Shown: one piece after another, positions 17,088 to 20,788 of the stretch
How the letters are laid out: each line of letters begins with the position of its first letter
Position numbering within the stretch: position 1 is the stretch's first letter
Source: Chromatocurvus sp046260765
Lineage (GTDB): Bacteria; Pseudomonadota; Gammaproteobacteria; Pseudomonadales; Halieaceae
Assembly (NCBI GenBank): GCA_046260765.1
Contig: JBHEOO010000050.1
Coordinates: 1-20,788 of the forward strand
Reading direction: 5' to 3'
Length of the DNA: 20,788 nucleotides
Program-made: the position numbers and the translations under genes
The notes under the pieces: generated by a model
The model's input: only the letters and a program-made list of their open reading frames with translations
Told to the model about the DNA's origin: nothing
Database searches by the model: none

Positions 17088-18710
17088 CTAGTAGTCGTCC
17101 ATTCCCGGTGAAGGCATGGCAGACTTTCCCTGCGGCCGGTCGGCGATCATTACCTCGGTAGTGATGATCAGGCCGGCTATGCTGCCTGCGTTCTGCAGGG
17201 CACAGCGGGTCACCTTGGCCGGGTCGATAATGCCCATCTCGACCATGTCACCATACTCCTCAGTCTGCGCATTGTAGCCGTAGCTGCCGGTGTGTTCGCG
17301 CACTTTGCCGAGGACCACGCTGGGCTCGACGGCGGCGTTGGCGATAATCTGTCGGAAAGGCTCTTCCATGGCGCGCAGGGCGATGTTCACGCCGATTTCC
17401 TGGTCGTGGTTAGCCGTGGCGACCTTGCCGCGAATGGCATCGGCAATCCGCACCAGGCTGACGCCGCCACCGGGCACAATGCCTTCCTCGACCGCCGCAC
17501 GCGTGGCGTGCAGGGCGTCGTCCACCAGGTCCTTGCGCTCCTTCATCTCCACTTCCGTGGCCGCGCCGATCTTGATCACTGCGACACCGCCTGCCAGCTT
17601 GGCGAGGCGCTCCTGCAGTTTCTCGCGGTCGTAGTCGGAGGAGGTGTTCTCGATTTCGGCACGGATCGACGCGATACGCGCCGAAATGTTGGTCTTCTCG
17701 CCACCACCTTCTACCACGGTGGTGTCGTCCTTGGTCAGAACGATGCGCTTGGCGCTGCCAAGATCTGCAAGGCTCGCGGTCTCCAGGCTCAGGCCGACCT
17801 CCTCGGAGATGACCGTACCACCGGTCAGGGCGGCGATATCCTGCAGCATGGCCTTGCGCCGATCGCCGAAGCCTGGTGCCTTGACGGCGGCGATCTTGAG
17901 AATCCCGCGCAGGCTGTTCACCACGAGCGTCGCCAGGGCCTCGCCCTCGACGTCCTCGGCGACAATCAGCAGTGGGCGACCTGCTCTTGCGACCTCCTCC
18001 AGCAGGGGGATAAGGTCGCGGACGTTGCTGATCTTCTTGTCGAACAGGAGGACATAGGGGTTTTCCAGCTCCACCTGCATCTTTTCCTTGTTGGTGACGA
18101 AGTAGGGTGACAGATAGCCGCGGTCGAACTGCATGCCCTCCACCACGTCCAGCTCGCTGTGCAGGGATTTCCCTTCCTCCACGGTGATGACGCCGTCGCG
18201 GCCGACCTTTTCCATAGCCTCGGCGAGAATGTCACCGATATCCACGTTCCAGTTGGCGGACACCGTTGCCACCTGGCCGATCGCCTTGTTATCGGTGCAG
18301 GGTTTGGCGAGAGACTTCAGCTCTTCCACGGCGGCGCGCACGGTGGCATCGATACCGCGCTTAAGATCCATCGGATTGAAGCCTGCGGTGATGGCCTTGT
18401 GCCCTTCGCGGACCATGGCATGGGCGAGAACAGTGGCCGTTGTCGTGCCGTCACCGGCGACGTCGGCGGTTCTGGACGCCACTTCCTTGAGCATCTGTGC
18501 GCCCATGTTCTCGAACTTGTCCTTGAGCGTGATCTCCTTGGCGACGGTAACACCGTCCTTGGTGATCTTTGGCGCGCCGTAGCTCTTGTCGAGAACGACA
18601 TTGCGGCCTTTCGGACCGAGGGTGGCGCGCACCGCGCTGGCAAGCGTATTGACGCCGTTCAGCAGACGTTCACGGGCATCGTGCCCGAACTGGATTTCTT
18701 TGGCGCTCAT
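17088..18710 (-). CDS. groEL: Chaperonin GroEL (60 kDa), probably a specialised paralogue
   Basis: The product is 540 residues. ATG at 18708-18710 overlaps the stop of the mini-groES gene as ATGA and is preceded by ATGGAGAA. Family blocks include LGPKGRNVVLDKSYGAPKIT, DGTTTATVLA, VEGMQFDRGYLSPYF, EDVEGEALATLVVN and ALHATRAAVEEGIVPGGG. ATP-site Asp52, Asp87 and the Asp of VDDALHATR (E. coli D398) are present. The GroES-docking face is mostly kept (LIPLLEEVARAG and EALATLVVN). Differences from E. coli are notable. Positions 153-156 read NWNV instead of NSDE, so D155 is Asn, although R197 is kept. The inter-ring E434 site appears to be His. The tail ends MPSPGMDDY with no GGM repeats. The protein folds substrates in an ATP-driven double ring. 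These changes suggest it is not the housekeeping copy. Confidence 0.97.
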   Translation of the reverse strand: MSAKEIQFGHDARERLLNGVNTLASAVRATLGPKGRNVVLDKSYGAPKITKDGVTVAKEITLKDKFENMGAQMLKEVASRTADVAGDGTTTATVLAHAMVREGHKAITAGFNPMDLKRGIDATVRAAVEELKSLAKPCTDNKAIGQVATVSANWNVDIGDILAEAMEKVGRDGVITVEEGKSLHSELDVVEGMQFDRGYLSPYFVTNKEKMQVELENPYVLLFDKKISNVRDLIPLLEEVARAGRPLLIVAEDVEGEALATLVVNSLRGILKIAAVKAPGFGDRRKAMLQDIAALTGGTVISEEVGLSLETASLADLGSAKRIVLTKDDTTVVEGGGEKTNISARIASIRAEIENTSSDYDREKLQERLAKLAGGVAVIKIGAATEVEMKERKDLVDDALHATRAAVEEGIVPGGGVSLVRIADAIRGKVATANHDQEIGVNIALRAMEEPFRQIIANAAVEPSVVLGKVREHTGSYGYNAQTEEYGDMVEMGIIDPAKVTRCALQNAGSIAGLIITTEVMIADRPQGKSAMPSPGMDDY

Positions 18711-18859
18711 GCGGTTTTCTCCATGCTCTTATGCCGTTCAATGACGGCGAGAATGTCAGACTCTGCGGCAGCGCCGGGCAGAGTAATGCCGCCGGCGCTC
18801 GTCGTTTCTACGTCGAGTTGACCTACGACAACCCGATCAGCAAGGGGTCGAATGTTCAT
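18707..18859 (-). CDS. Internally deleted GroES-like co-chaperonin (mini-GroES, 50 aa)
   Basis: The frame starts at ATG 18857-18859 and stops with TGA 18707-18709. Residues 1-32 match GroES closely. They cover the first strand (MNIRPLADRVVV) and the mobile loop with SAGGITLPG, in exact register with E. coli Gly23, Gly24, Ile25 and Leu27 (Val26 is Thr). Residue 33 then begins ESDILAVIE, matching E. coli GroES 88-96 (ESDILAIVE). About 55 residues, the bulk of the beta-barrel and the roof hairpin, are missing in frame. A tail RHKSMEKTA follows. AGGAG lies 9 bases before the ATG and a sigma-32-like promoter lies upstream. The overlap with groEL suggests translational coupling. No trace of the missing segment is found nearby. 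It may bind GroEL through the loop, or may survive only as a leader for groEL translation. Confidence 0.85.
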   Translation of the reverse strand: MNIRPLADRVVVGQLDVETTSAGGITLPGAAAESDILAVIERHKSMEKTA

Positions 18860-18868
18860 CGTGTGTTG

Positions 18869-18873
18869 CTCCT
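18869..18873 (-). promoter_or_regulatory. Ribosome binding site of the mini-groES gene
   Basis: AGGAG on the minus strand, 9 bases upstream of ATG 18857-18859. It supports real translation of this short frame from the GroES start codon. Confidence 0.75.
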
Positions 18874-18945
18874 GGTAGTGCTAACTGGTGCTGAAAAGGT
18901 CCTGGATATCTGGCTGAGTCATAAACGAATTCCGCCTGCATGGAG

Positions 18946-18973
18946 ATATGTACCCGGTGTAAAAGTTTTCAAG
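18946..18973 (-). promoter_or_regulatory. Sigma-32 (RpoH)-type heat-shock promoter for mini-groES/groEL
   Basis: On the minus strand CTTGAAA (18967-18973) matches the sigma-32 -35 element perfectly. After 13 bases, GTACATAT (18946-18953) matches the CATNT end of the -10 consensus CCCCATNT, with the right spacing. Transcription would start near 18939, giving an untranslated leader of about 80 bases before the mini-groES ATG. Confidence 0.8.
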
Positions 18974-19008
18974 GGGCGCGGCCAACTATATTTTTTGGCG
19001 CTGCCGAT

Positions 19009-19036
19009 TTGACCGCCGGCAGCTTTTCCTTATATT
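19009..19036 (+). promoter_or_regulatory. Sigma-70 promoter for the divergent hypothetical gene
   Basis: TTGACC (19009-19014), a 16-base spacer and TATATT (19031-19036) form a good housekeeping promoter. Transcription would start near 19043, about 26 bases before the ATG at 19069. This argues against the in-frame ATGs at 19039 and 19042 as starts. Confidence 0.7.
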
Positions 19037-19068
19037 AGATGATGAAGCACAGGCCGGAAGGAGGTGGC

Positions 19069-19671
19069 ATGCACTATCAGGAAGCCAGACTGTCAGCGTC
19101 TGAGCCGTCGCTCGCTGCGTATTTCCGGCGCCGCCTCGCGGACTGCGCCCAGAAGGTCGATCCGGCCCCACAGGAAGACACCTGCTGGTACTTGAGCCAG
19201 CTGCTGGATCGTTTCGGCCGCTCGGAGGATTTTTTTGCCTGGGAGGAGGGCCGCTATGGTCTCCGGCCTCTCGCCCTTCTTTACGGCGATGCAGCGGAGG
19301 CCCGGGACGATCGTGAACGCTGCCTGCTTCTGCAGCAACTCGGAGACATGGCTCTGTTTCTGGGTGCGCTGTTTCCCTCACGCTATGAGCGACGGGGCAT
19401 CCGCCAGGACTATTTTATTGGCATGGGTGGTGGCGCCTACGATTATCTTGCGGAAAATGCCCGCCACGGACGCCACGTGTTCGCGGAACTTTCTGCGGCC
19501 TTCGCCACAATGATCGAGCTGGTAAGCCGCGCCTGCGCCTGCGATGCGGTGTTCTCAAACGAGGACATACTGACGCTGTATAGCCAGTGGCTCGAAACGC
19601 GCAACCCGGTGCTTGAGAGTCGCCTGCGAGCCCTGGGTGTAGAGCCCGAACCGGTGAATACCCTGCAGTGA
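19069..19671 (+). CDS. Conserved hypothetical protein, probably cytosolic and helical
   Basis: The product is 200 residues. I chose ATG 19069 because AAGGAGG (19058-19064) lies just upstream and the sigma-70 start would fall after the ATGs at 19039/19042. I cannot name the function. The sequence is mostly predicted helix, with no signal peptide or membrane segment. Notable stretches are GLRPLALLYGDAAEARDDRE (about 62-81), LQQLGDMALFLGALFPSRY (about 87-105), the likely signature DYFIGMGGGAYDYLAE (about 113-128), and a C-terminal LYSQWLETRNPVLESRLRALG. Five cysteines include a CAC pair near 157. From memory the GMGGGAY region occurs in a widespread uncharacterised proteobacterial family. It shares its control region, back to back, with the heat-shock mini-groES/groEL operon, but no functional link is shown. 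Confidence 0.8.
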   Translation: MHYQEARLSASEPSLAAYFRRRLADCAQKVDPAPQEDTCWYLSQLLDRFGRSEDFFAWEEGRYGLRPLALLYGDAAEARDDRERCLLLQQLGDMALFLGALFPSRYERRGIRQDYFIGMGGGAYDYLAENARHGRHVFAELSAAFATMIELVSRACACDAVFSNEDILTLYSQWLETRNPVLESRLRALGVEPEPVNTLQ

Positions 19672-19729
19672 GCTGGCGCGACGAATGACGCTCAGCACGC
19701 CGGGTGCCAGGCAGCGAGACGCCCGGGCC

Positions 19730-20788
19730 TCAGAAACGAATATCCCACTGCAGCCGGATACGGTTCTCTGAGCCTTCCTCCTGCAGAATGGGGTCTGCCA
19801 CCCTTAAGCGGCCAAACTCCAGAGAGACTTTGTTTTCGTGTCCGTCCAGATACCAGTTGGCAACGCCGGTCAGCTCTTCCATGGTGTCATTACCCCGAAA
19901 GTCATCCGGATCGATGGCGGCGTAGCGCATGGCAAACTCGAGTTGTGGGGGCAAATCAGCAAACAGTCCGTGGGGAAGCAGGCCGGCCTGGATATAGCCG
20001 CCGAGTAAGGTGGTCTCACGGCGCGGATCAGACAGCGCAAGGGTGCGGTCGATCACTTCCTTGCGGTGGACCTCTCCCTGCAGGGAAAAGCCGTTCCAGC
20101 GAAAACGCAGCTCAGCCATGGCCTGTTCGAGCTCAAATTGGCCGGCCTGCGCATTCTCGGGCGATGTGAAGCGTGGCAATGCGCGACAGGCGTTCAGCTC
20201 GGTGGCGAATGTAGTGCAGTTGCTGCGGTTGCGCATGCCGGCGATGGCTACGTTGAGGTTGGGTCGCGGCGTAAAGGCAAGATCGGACTGCGCCCGCGAC
20301 ATGGGTTCACCGAGAGCGTTCCACTGCAGTCGCGTCGCATACATCAGCCTGTCATCGTCATTGCTGCGCTCTGAGATACCGCGTCCCGTGAACAGACCGA
20401 CCATGTAGTTGAAGTCTGTTGGCGTACCCGCGAACAGGCGGCCGTGTAACTGTGCACCCTGCTGGCGGTCAACCGTGAACAGATCGTTCACAATGGATCG
20501 GTTGACAAACTGTTGGCGGCTGGAGGATGTCCATCGCTCATCGTTGTACATGACCTTGCCGCGACCCAGCCACAGCTGCGCCGAGGGAGACCATCCCAGG
20601 TTGATGGAGAAATCTCTCAGAACGTTGGACGACCAGTCATACTGCATTTTATAGGTCAGGTTTTCCTCGAGCAGATGACCTTCAAGCGCGGTTCGGGTCC
20701 TCCGCAGCATGAGCGATTCCTGATCTGCGCGCAGCGCAGCGAGGCTGCGCGGGTCATTGTCAAAGGGTGATGCGTAGCGCATCTGTAT
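19730..20788 (-). CDS. OprO/OprP-like outer-membrane porin, 5' end beyond window
   Basis: A frame of 352 visible codons runs off the right edge, so its signal peptide and start lie beyond 20788. It ends in RLQWDIRF, a typical outer-membrane last strand with terminal Phe. It aligns over its whole visible length with the porin at 14349-15599. Shared blocks are ASPFDNDPRSL, LWLGRGKVMYNDER, RQQFVNRSIVNDLFTVDRQ, QLHGRLF, DPDDFRGND and NWYLDGHENKVSLEF. Two cysteines (codons at 20216-20218 and 20186-20188) sit with the same 9-residue gap as Cys255/Cys265 of the other porin. It should form a beta-barrel in the outer membrane; the solute is unknown. It is convergent with the hypothetical gene, 58 bp away, with only a weak hairpin and no T-run between them. 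Confidence 0.9.
   Translation of the reverse strand: MQMRYASPFDNDPRSLAALRADQESLMLRRTRTALEGHLLEENLTYKMQYDWSSNVLRDFSINLGWSPSAQLWLGRGKVMYNDERWTSSSRQQFVNRSIVNDLFTVDRQQGAQLHGRLFAGTPTDFNYMVGLFTGRGISERSNDDDRLMYATRLQWNALGEPMSRAQSDLAFTPRPNLNVAIAGMRNRSNCTTFATELNACRALPRFTSPENAQAGQFELEQAMAELRFRWNGFSLQGEVHRKEVIDRTLALSDPRRETTLLGGYIQAGLLPHGLFADLPPQLEFAMRYAAIDPDDFRGNDTMEELTGVANWYLDGHENKVSLEFGRLRVADPILQEEGSENRIRLQWDIRF

Noticed and set aside
17292..18110. 272-codon open frame antisense to groEL
   Set aside because: A shadow of strong codon bias in GC-rich DNA; the opposite strand encodes unmistakable GroEL.
18874..18890. TTAGCACT upstream of mini-groES (minus strand), like one arm of a CIRCE/HrcA operator
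   Set aside because: Only one arm is present. The expected GAGTGCTAA nine bases further on is missing, and the sigma-32 promoter already explains heat-shock control.
18731..19012. 93-codon open frame on the plus strand
   Set aside because: It is antisense to mini-groES and its promoter, has no family resemblance and no ribosome site; the minus-strand reading is far better supported.
19706..19734. CCGGG/CCCGG potential hairpin between the hypothetical gene and the second porin
   Set aside because: Short stem, a loop of well over ten bases and no T-run on either strand.
1..20788. CRISPR array, tRNA, rRNA or intact insertion sequence
   Set aside because: No regularly spaced long repeats, no tRNA or rRNA signature and no transposase reading frame were seen anywhere in the window.

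Overview
The window is GC-rich DNA, densely coded on both strands, from a Gram-negative gammaproteobacterium. Evidence for this is RecBCD with gammaproteobacterial-type motifs, two outer-membrane porins, a YihY/BrkB protein and a heat-shock sigma-32-type promoter. The mix of genes suggests a marine Halieaceae/Cellvibrionales-like lineage, but that is inference from gene content only. Ten Ns at 233-242 mark a scaffold gap, so linkage of the first 232 bases to the rest is not proven.

Layout. 1-420: a RhuM-like fragment, the gap, then the C-terminal end of a GGDEF diguanylate cyclase. 407-2023 (minus): a secreted S10 serine carboxypeptidase-like enzyme. 2366-11831 (plus): a compact recC-recB-recD operon in which each stop codon overlaps the next start as ATGA. 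It encodes the RecBCD helicase-nuclease for double-strand break repair. A degenerate 13-bp tandem repeat begins inside the recD stop codon. 12012-13932 (plus): an ETHE1-type persulfide dioxygenase fused to a rhodanese domain, followed by a SAM-dependent methyltransferase. 14349-15599 (plus): an OprO/OprP-like porin with an unresolved start. 15649-16928 (minus): a YihY/BrkB membrane protein and a small coiled-coil protein. 17037-18973 (minus): a heat-shock operon ending in a strong intrinsic terminator. 19069-19671 (plus): a divergent gene of unknown function. 19730-20788 (minus): a second porin of the same family, cut by the window edge and inverted relative to the first.

The main discovery candidate is the gene just upstream of groEL. 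It is a 50-codon groES-like frame that keeps the GroES N-terminal strand and GroEL-binding mobile loop (residues 1-32). It then joins directly, in frame, to the GroES C-terminal strand (ESDILA...), losing about 55 central residues. It has a good ribosome binding site, a sigma-32-like promoter and an ATGA overlap with groEL, so it looks expressed rather than decayed. Its partner GroEL keeps its ATPase residues and most of its GroES-contact surface. It differs at D155 (Asn), lacks the GGM-repeat tail and has other changes in the allosteric region. Together these suggest a specialised second chaperonin system with a minimal co-chaperonin.
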